A DNA stretch of 64,000 nucleotides from Collinsella aerofaciens (GCF_019131995.1 NZ_JAHONA010000003.1:92180-156179), one strand, 5' to 3'. Positions 42,430-52,729 are shown, counted from the first letter of the stretch. Notes: generated by a model from the letters alone, not told the origin. Translations and numbers: made by a program.

Positions 42430-43386
42430 CTACACCGTCCTGATGCGCGGGTTGATGAGCAGGTAGAGCATGTCAACCACGATGTTGATGATGATGAAGG
42501 CAAGAGCAACGACGATAACGACGCCCTGAACCAGGTTCGCCTCGTTGCCCTGAACGCCCTGCAGAATCGCAGTGCCCATGCCGGGGAGGTTGAAGATAAC
42601 CTCGATGACGACGGCGCCGCCCATGAGGTAACCGATCTTAAGACCAAGGGTGGTGACCGGGGTGATCAGCGCATTGCGAAGAACGTTGATGCCGACGACG
42701 ACCTTCTCGGGAACGCCGGCGCCGCGAGCCATACGGACATAATCCTTGTCGAGCTCCTCGACCATGGCGGTACGCACGATACGAGTCATCTGGCCCGTCA
42801 GCGGAAATGCCAAGGCGATAGCGGGCATGATCATACGTCCCAGATAGCCAACCGGATTCGTGGTGAAGTGAGGCAGAGCACCCGATGCCGGGAGCACCTT
42901 AAGGTAGGAAGAGAACAGCAGGATCAACAGAACGGCAAGCCAGAACGACGGGGTTGCCAAGCCGGCGATGGAAAAGACGCGGATCACTTGGTCCGGCCAT
43001 TTGTCGCGATACAGTGCCGCGATGACGCCGAGCAAAAACGAAACGACCGCACCGATGGCAAGACCGATAAAGGTCAGCTGCATCGTGACGGGCAGGGCCG
43101 TGGAGATGCGCTTGGCAACGGAGTTGCGAGCAGCACCATAGGTGCCCATGTCGCCATGGATCAAATCGCCCATATAGCGCACGTAGCGCACGGGCCAGGG
43201 GTCGTCCAGACCATACTTCTCATGGTACTCGGCAACCGCCTCGGGCGAGGCACCGTCACCCAACGCCGTGTAGGCGGGGTCGGTCTTGGAGAACGACATA
43301 AGGAAGAACACCAGGACGGTGACGCCCAATGCCATGATCGGCAGCGCCACAAGACGCCTTCCAATCAAACGTAGCAAGTTGTTCAC
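42430..43386 (-). CDS. Sialate-operon ABC transporter permease (DppB type)
   Basis: A 318-residue membrane permease of the DppB/OppB group: N-terminal segment LIGRRLVALPIMALGVTVLVFFL, a periplasmic loop to about residue 95, then five more membrane segments; coupling loop RMARGAGVPEKVVVGINVLRN. I chose the GTG at 43386 after AGGGGAG; the upstream frame offers only TTG without SD. It heads the membrane part of the importer. Confidence 0.9.
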   Translation of the reverse strand: MNNLLRLIGRRLVALPIMALGVTVLVFFLMSFSKTDPAYTALGDGASPEAVAEYHEKYGLDDPWPVRYVRYMGDLIHGDMGTYGAARNSVAKRISTALPVTMQLTFIGLAIGAVVSFLLGVIAALYRDKWPDQVIRVFSIAGLATPSFWLAVLLILLFSSYLKVLPASGALPHFTTNPVGYLGRMIMPAIALAFPLTGQMTRIVRTAMVEELDKDYVRMARGAGVPEKVVVGINVLRNALITPVTTLGLKIGYLMGGAVVIEVIFNLPGMGTAILQGVQGNEANLVQGVVIVVALAFIIINIVVDMLYLLINPRIRTV

Positions 43387-43426
43387 GTTCTCTCCCCTTT
43401 CTTTTGTCGGTAGGACCAACTGGTAT

Positions 43427-43481
43427 ATGAGTACGGGTACTCATTACAAGACCCGAGCGACATCGTTGCCGCCCGGGTCTT
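43427..43481 (-). other. Two hairpins after the binding-protein gene
   Basis: ATGAGTAC-GG-GTACTCAT is a perfect short dyad (43427-43444). Next to it AAGACCCG/CGGGTCTT form a stem (43448-43455, 43474-43481). They lie between the lipoprotein gene and the permease gene and probably lower expression of the latter. Confidence 0.6.
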
Positions 43482-43543
43482 TGTTTCAACTATGAGGATA
43501 CGGCCCCAATGACCGACATCCTGCATACAGACTCAAGCGAGTC

Positions 43544-45157
43544 TTACGCCTTGACGGTCGCAACGCCCCTGAAGGACATGCTCGTCGTGCCGATGCCCTT
43601 GAAGCCATCGAGGGCCTCGCCGTTGGGCGCAGTGGACGGATCGTCCCAGGAAGCGGAGACGGTCTTGACGTGGACAACGGGGTACAGAACGGCGTTGTCG
43701 GCAATGATGTCGAAGCACTCGTTCCACTTCTTCTGCTGCTCGTCGCCCTCGGCGGCAAGAGCCTCGTCCATGAGACTGTGGAGCTTCTGCCACTCAGCGG
43801 ACTCCTTCCACGGGCAACGGGTCTGCATCCAGACGTTGTCGCCGTACCACCAGTTGAGCAGCAGGTCGGGGTCGGCGCCGAAGCAGGAAGGATCGCCAGG
43901 GGCAAGGAGGATATCGTAGGCCTCGCCGCCGTCGATGGCAGCGTAGGTGGCCGGCGAGGTATCGGTCTGGATGGTCACATCGAAGCCGAGAGCGTCGAGG
44001 TCGTTCTTGACCTGGGCGGCCATGCCCTTAATCTGCTCGTTGTCGGTGGTGCGCAGGGTGATGGCACCCGGGGTGATGCCAGACTCCTCGATGAGCTTCT
44101 TAGCCTTCTTGGCGTCGGTCTTGTACACCGTGGAAGCCTCATGATAGTTGGTGAAGCTCTTGGGCAGGTAGCAGCTGGCAGCGGTGGCAAGGCCGGCGAA
44201 GGTGTTGCTGACCATCTTCTCGGTGTCGAGCGCATACATGACAGCCTGACGGACCTTGACGTTGTTCCAAGGCTCCTTGGCGACGTTGAACATGATGAAG
44301 CGGGTGCCGAAACCCTGAACGTTATCGATCTTGCAGCCGGCGCTCTCGAGCTGGTCGACGGCGTCAGCGGTAACGAGCTCCATAACGAGCGTGGAGCCCT
44401 CCTGCTGAGCGGTAACGCGAGCGGTGGGGTCGGTCAGGATGCTGTACTGGATCTTCTTATCCTCGGCAGCATACTCACCGTTGTACTCGGGGTTGGGAAC
44501 CAAGGTGATCTCGGTATCGGAGATAGAGTCGTACATCCAGGGGCCGGAGCCGATCGGCTGCTTGGCGCGATCCTCCTCGGTCTGGGTGGCCGGGGTAACG
44601 CGGACGATGGCCAGACGATCCTTGAGCAGGGAGAAGTTGGGGACCTTGGTCTTGACCGTCACGGTGCTGGCGTCCTTGGCCTCGATGGACTCGAAGGGCT
44701 GGAAGAACGGAGCATAGGTAGCGGAAGCGGCGCAAGCGGTGTAGGAGGCAACGACATCGTCAGCGGTGACCTCGGTGCCATCGGAGAACTTGGCGCCCTT
44801 GCGGATGGTGACCTCGAAAGTGGTGTCGTCCACAGACTTGGGATCGTCGGTGGCGAGCTCGTTGAAGGTGCTGTAGTCGTGGTAATCGATGCCGTAGAGG
44901 CCCTCGACGACGTGCCAGTTAGCACCCAGGCCCACAGCGGAGCCGGTGCTGGCGGGATCGAAGCTGGACGGAGCGTAAGCGGAACCAGCGGTGATCACGC
45001 CGCCGCCACGGTTGGCGGAATCGGTGGAACCGGAAGCGGAACCCTCGTCGCTAGAGCTGCCACCGCAGCCGGTGAGACCAAGCCCTGCGACAGCAGCGAC
45101 GCTGCCGGTGAGGCCGAGGAACGAACGCCTGGACATACCCTTGTTGATGATGGCCAT
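43544..45157 (-). CDS. Solute-binding lipoprotein of the sialate importer
   Basis: A 537-residue SBP_bac_5 family binding protein. The signal has a twin-arginine motif (SRRSFLGLTG) and a lipobox ending at C31 (GLTGC), followed by a Ser/Gly-rich linker, so it is probably a Tat-exported lipoprotein held on the outer face of the membrane. AGGAG precedes the ATG at 45157. It is the first gene of the operon ending in nanE, which makes sialic acid the likely ligand (inference: this fold binds peptides, nickel and, in SatA-type proteins, sialate). Confidence 0.85.
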   Translation of the reverse strand: MAIINKGMSRRSFLGLTGSVAAVAGLGLTGCGGSSSDEGSASGSTDSANRGGGVITAGSAYAPSSFDPASTGSAVGLGANWHVVEGLYGIDYHDYSTFNELATDDPKSVDDTTFEVTIRKGAKFSDGTEVTADDVVASYTACAASATYAPFFQPFESIEAKDASTVTVKTKVPNFSLLKDRLAIVRVTPATQTEEDRAKQPIGSGPWMYDSISDTEITLVPNPEYNGEYAAEDKKIQYSILTDPTARVTAQQEGSTLVMELVTADAVDQLESAGCKIDNVQGFGTRFIMFNVAKEPWNNVKVRQAVMYALDTEKMVSNTFAGLATAASCYLPKSFTNYHEASTVYKTDAKKAKKLIEESGITPGAITLRTTDNEQIKGMAAQVKNDLDALGFDVTIQTDTSPATYAAIDGGEAYDILLAPGDPSCFGADPDLLLNWWYGDNVWMQTRCPWKESAEWQKLHSLMDEALAAEGDEQQKKWNECFDIIADNAVLYPVVHVKTVSASWDDPSTAPNGEALDGFKGIGTTSMSFRGVATVKA

Positions 45158-45294
45158 GTCTTCTCCTATCAATAGAGAATCTTACCCGGGGGCACCTAGA
45201 CTTGCCCCCGCGCAACTTGCGGACGATATATACCTTACCTACCGACAAACCCAACTTGGGTGCCGCGCTCGGCGACCGATACGTACATCCGCTT

Positions 45295-45332
45295 GAACGG
45301 TATTTACTACCGTTCACCGAATTCGTTGACAA
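45295..45332 (-). promoter_or_regulatory. Candidate sialate operon promoter and operator
   Basis: GAACGGTA (45295-45302) and TACCGTTC (45308-45315) form a perfect 8-bp dyad with a 5-base centre. It overlaps the -10 of a candidate promoter: TTGTCA (45327-45332 complement), 17 bases, TAGTAA. A repressor bound here would block transcription. The rest of the 365-base region 45158-45522 holds no gene. Confidence 0.5.
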
Positions 45333-45418
45333 ACGAAACTCCAGACAGTATGTATCGACGAGGTGAGATATCAGTCTTCGTCAACCCGCAGGATAGCAGG
45401 GTTATTCACCATGGTCAG

Positions 45419-45432
45419 TCAAACGTTTTAGC
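45419..45432. promoter_or_regulatory. AAAACGTT-type site upstream of the sialate operon
   Basis: GCTAAAACGTTTGA (minus strand) shares its core with the perfect palindrome before gap and with sites before nrdD and oppA; a candidate LacI-family operator. Confidence 0.3.
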
Positions 45433-45522
45433 GTTAATAAAACCCGAAACCGACAGGTAATCACCGCGAAATAAATGATTGAAAATCGGCCAATCATGTA
45501 TATCAGTTGTTTAGAGGCATGT

Positions 45523-47469
45523 TTAGGTTTCGGAGCGGTTGGCCGACGCCTGGGCGCGCTCGGCATTCCATGCAACAAGTGCCTCGTGGACCGCTTTGGC
45601 AACATCGGCCGGAATGCCTCGAACTTCGGCAATCTCCTGCTCGCTCGCCGCGCGCAAGCGCTTCATCGAACCAAAATGGCGCATAATGGCACGTTTTCTG
45701 GTGGGTCCTACGCCCGGAACATCGTCGAGCACCGAGACCGTCATGGCCTTATCGCGCAGCTCGCGATGGAACGTAATCGCAAAACGGTGCGATTCATCGC
45801 GCACCTGTTTGATCAGATAGAGCGAGGCGGATCCCGTCGGCAACACGACAGGAGTCTCGTCCCAAGGCACGAAAACCTCCTCATCGGCCTTTGCCAAGCC
45901 ACAAACTGGTATATCGAGCCCAAGAGCCTCAAGTTGCTTGATTGCGGCGGTCAATTGCGGCTTGCCGCCATCGACAACGAGCAAATCGGGGCGCGAGCCA
46001 AAGCGCTCGTCGGCCATGCGCTCGGGGGCATAGCGTCGACCCAAAACCTCGGACATCGAAACGAAGTCGTTTGCCTCGTCCAATTCGGCCTGAATTTTAA
46101 AGCGACGATACTGGCCCTTGTCGGCACGACCGTTGGTAAATACCACCATCGAAGCGACGGTAAAGGTGCCGTGCAACGTCGAGATATCGAAGCACTCGAT
46201 GCGCAACGGCGGCGCAGGCAGCGCCAGCGCGCTTTCGAGCTCCAGGAGCGCCTGATTGGTGCGATCGTCAGCATATCCCGTGCGCATCATGTAGCGCATG
46301 AGGGCATGGCGTGCATTTTTGGAAGCCATATCGAGCAGGCGGTGCTTTTCGCCGCGCTGCGGCCTATGGAGATGGCAAGAGCGTTCGCGCTTGCCCGCAA
46401 GCCACTCCCCCAACGCTTCGGCATCCTCAAGCTCGACAGAGAGATTGATCTCGGCTGGAATATCAGCCGTCTCGTCGTAATAGCGCTTAAGAAAGCCCGA
46501 TTGAAGCTCTTCCTCGTCGACATCCAGGCCTTTATCGAGGATGAACTCACAAGTTCGAACCGTTCGGCCCTCGCGAACGACAAAGACACAGGCGGCAGAG
46601 ATAGTCTCTTCGCGATAGAAGCCGATGACGTCGATATCGACGCTCGATGGAAAAACGACCTGTTGGCGATCGTCCAGGCCCCTAATGACTTCCAGGCGAC
46701 GCTTGACGCGCGCCGCACGTTCAAAATCGAGCGTCTCGGCTGCCTCCGTCATCTCGGACGTGAGCTCGTCGACGACATCCCTGCGATGGCCCGACAAGAA
46801 ACGTTCGACACGCTTGACGTTCTTGGCATAGTCGGCAGGCGAAATCGCGCCGACGCATGCGCCCGGCCCGCGCCCGACATGGTAGTCAAAGCAGGGGCGC
46901 CCGTTTTGCGCGCAAATCATATTGACGATGTCTTCTTCGCCCTTATGAGATTCGACGATGCGGCGGCAGCGGCGCCATTCCGCACAGGATGCCGAGCAAA
47001 TAGGAATAACCTTGCGTAGCGTATCGATGGTCTCACGCGCCGCGCGGCTATCGGTATAGGGGCCAAAATAGCGCGTTCCCGGTTTATGACGCTCTCGCGT
47101 GTATTTAATAGCCGGAAACAAGTCGCTCTTGGTAATGGCGATAAAGGGATAGCTTTTATCGTCTTTGAGATCGACGTTAAAGTACGGATGGTACTGGCCA
47201 ATCAGATTGCGCTCGAGCACCAATGCCTCGTGCTCGGTCTCCACCACGATATAGTCGAAGCTCGCCACCAGCTGCATCATGAGCGGAATCTTTTGACGCT
47301 CGTCCTGCAGCGTCACATATTGACGCATACGGGCACGCAAGTTTTTTGCCTTGCCCACATAGATGACATCGCCCTTGGCATCTTTCCAAAGGTAGCAGCC
47401 GGGTTGCGTGGGAACGCGCGAAACCTGTTCGGCAAGTGTTGGAATGTTGTCGTGACCTGCCACGCGCAC
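45523..47469 (-). CDS. uvrC: Excinuclease ABC subunit C
   Basis: A 648-residue dual-incision nuclease of nucleotide excision repair. Domains: GIY-YIG (about 20-105, CYLWKDAKGDVIYVGKAKNL), a cysteine region (about 158-205), UVR motif, the RNase H-like domain (LLVVDGGKPQLTAA) and two HhH motifs at the end (VPGVGPTRKRAIMRHFGS). The Fe-S cysteine region is altered: RPCFDYHVGRGPGAC has Gly where others have Cys (usual GRCLGPC), while extra cysteines C162, C168 and C186 occur. The GTG start follows the murJ stop directly; ybaK, murJ and uvrC form one operon. Confidence 0.96.
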   Translation of the reverse strand: MRVAGHDNIPTLAEQVSRVPTQPGCYLWKDAKGDVIYVGKAKNLRARMRQYVTLQDERQKIPLMMQLVASFDYIVVETEHEALVLERNLIGQYHPYFNVDLKDDKSYPFIAITKSDLFPAIKYTRERHKPGTRYFGPYTDSRAARETIDTLRKVIPICSASCAEWRRCRRIVESHKGEEDIVNMICAQNGRPCFDYHVGRGPGACVGAISPADYAKNVKRVERFLSGHRRDVVDELTSEMTEAAETLDFERAARVKRRLEVIRGLDDRQQVVFPSSVDIDVIGFYREETISAACVFVVREGRTVRTCEFILDKGLDVDEEELQSGFLKRYYDETADIPAEINLSVELEDAEALGEWLAGKRERSCHLHRPQRGEKHRLLDMASKNARHALMRYMMRTGYADDRTNQALLELESALALPAPPLRIECFDISTLHGTFTVASMVVFTNGRADKGQYRRFKIQAELDEANDFVSMSEVLGRRYAPERMADERFGSRPDLLVVDGGKPQLTAAIKQLEALGLDIPVCGLAKADEEVFVPWDETPVVLPTGSASLYLIKQVRDESHRFAITFHRELRDKAMTVSVLDDVPGVGPTRKRAIMRHFGSMKRLRAASEQEIAEVRGIPADVAKAVHEALVAWNAERAQASANRSET

Positions 47470-49152
47470 CTACTTGCGACGAAGCAGCGCGGAGACCTCG
47501 GGCATCTTAAAGACGAAGGCAAGGCCAAAAGTCACGGCGAGCGAGACGACGCCTGCAACACAAACGTAGCCCAGGGTAATGAGGATCGAGCTGCCAAGCA
47601 TTCCGACAAAGTGCTCAAGTGCCCACATGACGCCGGCGCCCGCGGCAGCGCCCAAGCCACCGAACAACAGGCCGAAGAAACCGCCGTGCAGGATAGACTT
47701 GACCTGAAGGCCATGCAGACGACGGCGCAGCCACCACAGTGAGCATCCGACCAAGACCACGTAGTCAACGACGTACGAAAGCGCAATTGCCGGCATACCG
47801 TAGCCCAGCACCACGCCAAACAGCAGCACCGAACCGGCCTGACCGATAGCGGAGTACAGGCAATAGCGGCTATAAGGTTTCATATCGAGCAGGGCCGAGA
47901 AGCTCTTCTGCATCAGCACGACCACGCCGTAGAGCGGCAGGGAAAGTGCCAGATAGATAAGGAACTCCGACACCAGCGCCACACCGGATTCATCGAACTT
48001 GCCGGCGCAGTAGATCATGTTGAGCGGACGGGCGAAGACGATCAGGTACATCGCAAACGGAATCAGGAAGAAGAGCATCTGGGCGACACCGCGCGAAATG
48101 CCCGTGCGGACGCTGTCGTAATCCTTCTCCTGTGCATCGTGAGAGAGTTCGGTATAGAGTGCCGTCGAAAGCGAGGCGGCGATCAGCGCATAGGGCAGCG
48201 TGTACCACAGGCGCGCATATGCGATGACGGAAGGGCCGGTCTCGGGCTGCACCACCAGCGCGGCGGCATTGGTAATGGAAGTCGAGACAAACATGCACAC
48301 CGTGGCGAGCAGCGTCGGGATACCAAGCGCAATCGTCTGTCGCAGCGCGGGGTCCTTAAAGTCGATATGGATATGAGGACGCACGCCATGCTTGCCAAGC
48401 GCGGGAATCTGGCAGGCCATCTGGACAAAGACGCCGAGGGTCGTACCAGCTGCGATCAAGATAATACCGACCTGCTCGCCAAATTGTGCAGACACGGGCG
48501 CAAAGCCCATAAAGCTGGCGATAACGATGACATTGTTGAGAACCGGGGCAAACGTCGACCAGAAGTAGTCGCGATGTGCGTTGAGAACGCCCGAGAACAC
48601 CGAGCCCAAGCCATAAAACAGAATTTGGATAGCAAAGAAGCGGAACATGAACGCAGCGGTGTCCATGCTGCCGCCATCGCCCGAAAGGAACGACTGCGTC
48701 CAAATAAAGCCGGGAGCAAACACGGTGCCCAGCAGCGAGATACCGCCCAGCAGCAGAAGCAGAATACCGAGCAAGTTGCCGACATACTCGTTCGATGCCT
48801 CGCGGCCCTGCTCGCGCCTCACACCCATATACACCGGCAAAAACGCCGTAACGAGCATGCCGCCCATCACGAGTTCGTAAAGCATGTTGGGCAGGTTGTT
48901 GGCAACCTGATAGGAGGACGAGAGCAGCGACATGCCGATGGCGGCCGCCATGGCCCACGTGCGGATAAACCCGGTGACGCGCGACACGATGGTCAGCACG
49001 GTCATAAGCCCGGCGGAACGACCAACCGTGGAGTAGTCCGACGAGCCCATGTCGTCAGTGTCATCTCGCGACGAAGAAGCTTCGGATGAGGGCGTCTGAG
49101 GCGCAGATTCTTTTGCAAAATGAGCTCCGCACTTCAATTCTTCCTGCAGCAT
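47470..49152 (-). CDS. murJ: Lipid II flippase MurJ
   Basis: A 560-residue MOP-superfamily membrane protein with about 14 predicted helices after a 45-residue polar N-terminus. MurJ moves lipid II across the membrane for peptidoglycan synthesis. Typical segments are TIVSRVTGFIRTWAMAAAIG, the family GRSAGLMTVL start and SYQVANNLPNMLYELVMGG. It starts 3 bases after the ybaK stop, with AGAGAGGA upstream. Confidence 0.93.
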   Translation of the reverse strand: MLQEELKCGAHFAKESAPQTPSSEASSSRDDTDDMGSSDYSTVGRSAGLMTVLTIVSRVTGFIRTWAMAAAIGMSLLSSSYQVANNLPNMLYELVMGGMLVTAFLPVYMGVRREQGREASNEYVGNLLGILLLLLGGISLLGTVFAPGFIWTQSFLSGDGGSMDTAAFMFRFFAIQILFYGLGSVFSGVLNAHRDYFWSTFAPVLNNVIVIASFMGFAPVSAQFGEQVGIILIAAGTTLGVFVQMACQIPALGKHGVRPHIHIDFKDPALRQTIALGIPTLLATVCMFVSTSITNAAALVVQPETGPSVIAYARLWYTLPYALIAASLSTALYTELSHDAQEKDYDSVRTGISRGVAQMLFFLIPFAMYLIVFARPLNMIYCAGKFDESGVALVSEFLIYLALSLPLYGVVVLMQKSFSALLDMKPYSRYCLYSAIGQAGSVLLFGVVLGYGMPAIALSYVVDYVVLVGCSLWWLRRRLHGLQVKSILHGGFFGLLFGGLGAAAGAGVMWALEHFVGMLGSSILITLGYVCVAGVVSLAVTFGLAFVFKMPEVSALLRRK

Positions 49153-49155
49153 CGC

Positions 49156-49656
49156 TCAGTCCTCTCTCGTAATCGCGGCAACCGTCGCCCCGCAAAATGC
49201 AATTAAATCATCGGGTGCAAGCTCGAGCTGATAACCACGCTTGCCTCCCGAAATAAAAATGGTATCCCAAAGGACGCATGTCTCATCAATGAGCGTCCGG
49301 TAGCGTTTTTTCATACCGACCGGGCTGCAGCCGCCGCGAACGTAGCCAGTCGCCGCAAGCAAATCCTTCACATGCATCATGGCCAAGGACTTCTCCCCCG
49401 CGGCACGCGCGGCGGACTTTAGATCGAGCTCGTCGGCAACAGGGATACAGCACACGACATAGTCGTTGGACGGTGTCACGCAGACCAAAGTCTTGAATCC
49501 TTGACCGGGCTCCTCGCCAAGCTGCTCCGAAATCGCGACCCCCAGGCCCACCGACTCATCACCATCGTCTTCGTACGTATGTAGAACATAGGAAATGCCA
49601 GCGCTTTCCAGCTCGCGCATCGCATTGGTTTTTGGCGTCTTTACAGCCTTTGCCAT
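49156..49656 (-). CDS. ybaK: YbaK-type aminoacyl-tRNA deacylase
   Basis: A 166-residue YbaK/EbsC family protein that hydrolyses mischarged Cys-tRNA(Pro) in trans. The conserved lysine lies in ARAAGEKSLAMM and the family motif GYVRGGCSPVGMKK and FISGGKRGYQLEL are intact. I chose the ATG at 49656 after AAAGGA; upstream frame is unsupported. First gene of the ybaK-murJ-uvrC series. Confidence 0.93.
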   Translation of the reverse strand: MAKAVKTPKTNAMRELESAGISYVLHTYEDDGDESVGLGVAISEQLGEEPGQGFKTLVCVTPSNDYVVCCIPVADELDLKSAARAAGEKSLAMMHVKDLLAATGYVRGGCSPVGMKKRYRTLIDETCVLWDTIFISGGKRGYQLELAPDDLIAFCGATVAAITRED

Positions 49657-49788
49657 GACATATCCTTTCCCTCGCATTCGGACGCAAGGATTAAGTATAT
49701 GTCCAATTCGGCTGCAAACGTCACTTCGGCACAGCAAGCGCCATCGAATCACAAGGAGTCGATGGCGCCCATAAACTGAATCGCCTAT

Positions 49789-52668
49789 TTATTGAGCATC
49801 AAGTTGAGCCTGGCGCTCCCGGTCACGCCTGAGCAACGGCGCCAAAAACTTGCCCGTATAACTCTGCGGACAGTCCGCAACCTGCTCCGGTGTACCCGAA
49901 ACCACGACGGTTCCGCCGCCGTTACCGCCCTCGGGACCCATATCGATCAGGCGGTCGGCAACCTTGATGACATCAAGGTTGTGTTCAATCACCAGCACCG
50001 TGTTGCCCGCATCGACCAAGCGCTGCAGCACATCGAGCAGCTGGCGGACGTCCTCAAAATGAAGGCCGGTCGTCGGCTCGTCCAAAATATAGAACGTCTT
50101 GCCCGTCTGGCGTCGATGAAGCTCCTTGGCGAGCTTTACACGCTGCGCCTCGCCGCCCGAGAGCGTCGTGGCGGGCTGGCCCAAGCTCACGTAGCCCAAG
50201 CCTACATCGTACAGCGTCTGGAGCTTGCGCTTAATCTGCGGGATATTCCCAAAGAAGGCCAGCGCCTCGGTAACGCTCATGTCGAGCACGTCCGAGATGG
50301 TCTTGCCACGATAGGTGACCTCGAGTGTCTCGCGGTTGTAGCGTTTACCGCCGCAAACTTCGCAGGGAACGTAGATATCGGGAAGGAAGTGCATCTCGAT
50401 CTTGATCTGTCCGTCGCCCTTGCACGCCTCACAGCGCCCGCCACTCACATTAAAGGAGAAACGACCTGGCGAGTAGCCGCGCGCCTTCGACTCCGGCGTA
50501 CTCGCAAACAGTGCGCGAAGATCATCCCACAGGCCGATATAGGTAGCAGGGTTGGAACGCGGCGTGCGGCCAATCGGCGACTGGTCGATATCGATAACCT
50601 TATCGATACACTCGATGCCCTCGATTTTCTTATACGGACCCACAGGGCGCGTCGAACGGTGAATAGCATTCGTAAGGGCAGGCGCAATGGTGTCGGTAAC
50701 TAGGGAGCTCTTGCCCGATCCCGACACGCCGGTAACAACCGTAAGCGTACCAAACTCGATCTTGGCAGTAACGTTTTTGAGGTTGTTGGCTCGAGCGCCC
50801 GTAATTTTAAGGCAGCCGCGACCGGGTTTGCGCCGTTCATCAGGCACCCGGATCATTCGTTTGCCGGTCAGATAAGCGCCCGTAATCGACTCAGTACACG
50901 CCATGATATCGGCAGGCGTTCCCGCCGCGACTACGTGTCCGCCGTTGACGCCGGCGCCGGGCCCCATGTCGATCACGTAGTCGGCGGCACGGATTGTATC
51001 CTCGTCGTGTTCGACGACGATAACGGTATTGCCGATATCGCGCAGGCGCTCGAGCGTCTTGATCAGGCGCTCGTTGTCACGCTGATGAAGACCGATCGAG
51101 GGCTCATCCAGAATATAGAGCACGCCCATGAGACCCGCGCCGATCTGCGTTGCCAGTCGAATACGCTGTGCCTCGCCACCGGAAAGCGTCGCCGAGGCAC
51201 GATCGAGCGTCAGATAGTCGAGTCCAACATCGACCAGAAAACGCAAGCGCTCCAGGATTTCCTTGACGATACGGCCGCCGATAAACCGTTGACGCTCGGT
51301 AAGTTCCAAGCCCTCAAAAAACTCGAGCGACTCACGGCACGACAGGCAACAAACCTCGTAAATGGACTTGCCGCCCACGGTGACGGCGAGCATCTCAGGG
51401 CGCAAACGAGCGCCGTGGCAGCTCGAGCACGGTTCCTCGCGAATGTACTTCTCCAGGCGCGCCTTGGTGTTCTCGTTCGTCGTCTCGGCATAGCGTTCGT
51501 ACAGGATGTTGCGAACGCCCGAAAACTTTGTATCCCACTGGCTACGACGTCCGTCGAGCTTTTGGTAGTCGACCGAGATCTTCGTATCGCCCAGGCCATC
51601 CAAGAATGCACGACGCACGCGAGGGGGCAAGTCCTCCCACGGCGTATCGGCGCTCACCTTAAAGTGTTTGCAGACCGCAGCAAAAATCTGCGGATAGTAG
51701 TTCGAATTGCCAAACAGGCTACCAAAGACTCCGTCGGCAATGGACTTCGAGGGGTCCTCAATCAGCGCCTCGGCATCAACGGTTTTCTTAAAGCCCAGGC
51801 CGTCGCACTCAGGACATGCGCCATAGGGAGCGTTGAACGAAAAATCACGCGGCTGAAGATCGTCAATGGAGTGTCCATGCTCCGGGCACGCCAAGGCCAA
51901 CGAATACTCCAGCAGTTCGCCCTCGGTCCCCTCGGGAGCATCGCGATCGGGCAGCATGTACACGTTTACATTGCCGTGCGCCAAGGCAGTCGCCTGTTCA
52001 ACAGACTCGGCGATGCGGCCCAGAGAGTTTTCCCGAATCACGATGCGGTCGACTACGACCTCGATATCGTGCTTGAACTTCTTGTCCAGATCGATCGGAT
52101 CGTCAAGCGAGCGCACTTCGCCGTCAACGCGCACGCGGCTAAAGCCCTCGGCGCGAAGATCCTCAAACAGTTTGGTGTACTCGCCTTTTCGCCCGCGCAC
52201 CACCGGTGCCAGCACAAACGCGCGGCGGCCCTCCCCCGCCGCCAAGACCTTGTCGGCAACCTGGTCGGTCGTCTGGCGCTCAATGACACGACCGCATTCG
52301 GGACAGTGCGGGGTGCCCACACGGGCGAACAGCAGGCGCAGATAGTCATAAATCTCGGTTACGGTGCCAACCGTCGAGCGAGGGTTTTTAGACGTCGTCT
52401 TTTGGTCGATCGACACTGCCGGCGAAAGGCCGTCGATTGAATCCAAGTCAGGTTTGTCCATCTGACCCAAGAACTGGCGCGCATAGCTCGAAAGGCTCTC
52501 GACGTATCGACGCTGGCCCTCGGCATAGATAGTGTCAAATGCCAGCGAGCTCTTGCCCGAGCCAGAAAGACCGGTAATGACCACGAGTTGGTCACGCGGA
52601 ATGGAAACATCGATATCACGGAGGTTGTGCTCACGAGCGCCGCGAATAACGATAGAAGAATCAGACAT
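49789..52668 (-). CDS. uvrA: Excinuclease ABC subunit A
   Basis: A 959-residue damage-recognition ATPase with two ABC modules. Module 1: Walker [15 protein letters not shown], with the UvrB-binding and insertion domains following; signature [17 protein letters not shown]. Module 2: [14 protein letters not shown] and [16 protein letters not shown]. Zinc fingers: CPEC...(first module), [12 protein letters not shown], and [35 protein letters not shown] precedes the ATG at 52668. It has its own promoter with a LexA-like box upstream and is divergent from the LtaS-like gene. Confidence 0.97.
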   Translation of the reverse strand: MSDSSIVIRGAREHNLRDIDVSIPRDQLVVITGLSGSGKSSLAFDTIYAEGQRRYVESLSSYARQFLGQMDKPDLDSIDGLSPAVSIDQKTTSKNPRSTVGTVTEIYDYLRLLFARVGTPHCPECGRVIERQTTDQVADKVLAAGEGRRAFVLAPVVRGRKGEYTKLFEDLRAEGFSRVRVDGEVRSLDDPIDLDKKFKHDIEVVVDRIVIRENSLGRIAESVEQATALAHGNVNVYMLPDRDAPEGTEGELLEYSLALACPEHGHSIDDLQPRDFSFNAPYGACPECDGLGFKKTVDAEALIEDPSKSIADGVFGSLFGNSNYYPQIFAAVCKHFKVSADTPWEDLPPRVRRAFLDGLGDTKISVDYQKLDGRRSQWDTKFSGVRNILYERYAETTNENTKARLEKYIREEPCSSCHGARLRPEMLAVTVGGKSIYEVCCLSCRESLEFFEGLELTERQRFIGGRIVKEILERLRFLVDVGLDYLTLDRASATLSGGEAQRIRLATQIGAGLMGVLYILDEPSIGLHQRDNERLIKTLERLRDIGNTVIVVEHDEDTIRAADYVIDMGPGAGVNGGHVVAAGTPADIMACTESITGAYLTGKRMIRVPDERRKPGRGCLKITGARANNLKNVTAKIEFGTLTVVTGVSGSGKSSLVTDTIAPALTNAIHRSTRPVGPYKKIEGIECIDKVIDIDQSPIGRTPRSNPATYIGLWDDLRALFASTPESKARGYSPGRFSFNVSGGRCEACKGDGQIKIEMHFLPDIYVPCEVCGGKRYNRETLEVTYRGKTISDVLDMSVTEALAFFGNIPQIKRKLQTLYDVGLGYVSLGQPATTLSGGEAQRVKLAKELHRRQTGKTFYILDEPTTGLHFEDVRQLLDVLQRLVDAGNTVLVIEHNLDVIKVADRLIDMGPEGGNGGGTVVVSGTPEQVADCPQSYTGKFLAPLLRRDRERQAQLDAQ

Positions 52669-52729
52669 GGAAGCTCCTTGCCTCCTATTGCATCGAATCA
52701 TACTGTCGATGAGTTTAGCGCACTCGACG

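Noticed and set aside
39361..43374. A 1337-codon open frame on the plus strand opposite the transporter genes
   Set aside because: It is antisense to four clear ABC transporter/esterase genes; its composition (Asp, Gly, Val, Leu, His rich, no domains) is the mirror of GC-rich coding sequence.
43427..43444. ATGAGTAC-GG-GTACTCAT as a regulator binding site
   Set aside because: It lies inside the operon beside another hairpin, without a promoter, so an mRNA structure is more likely.
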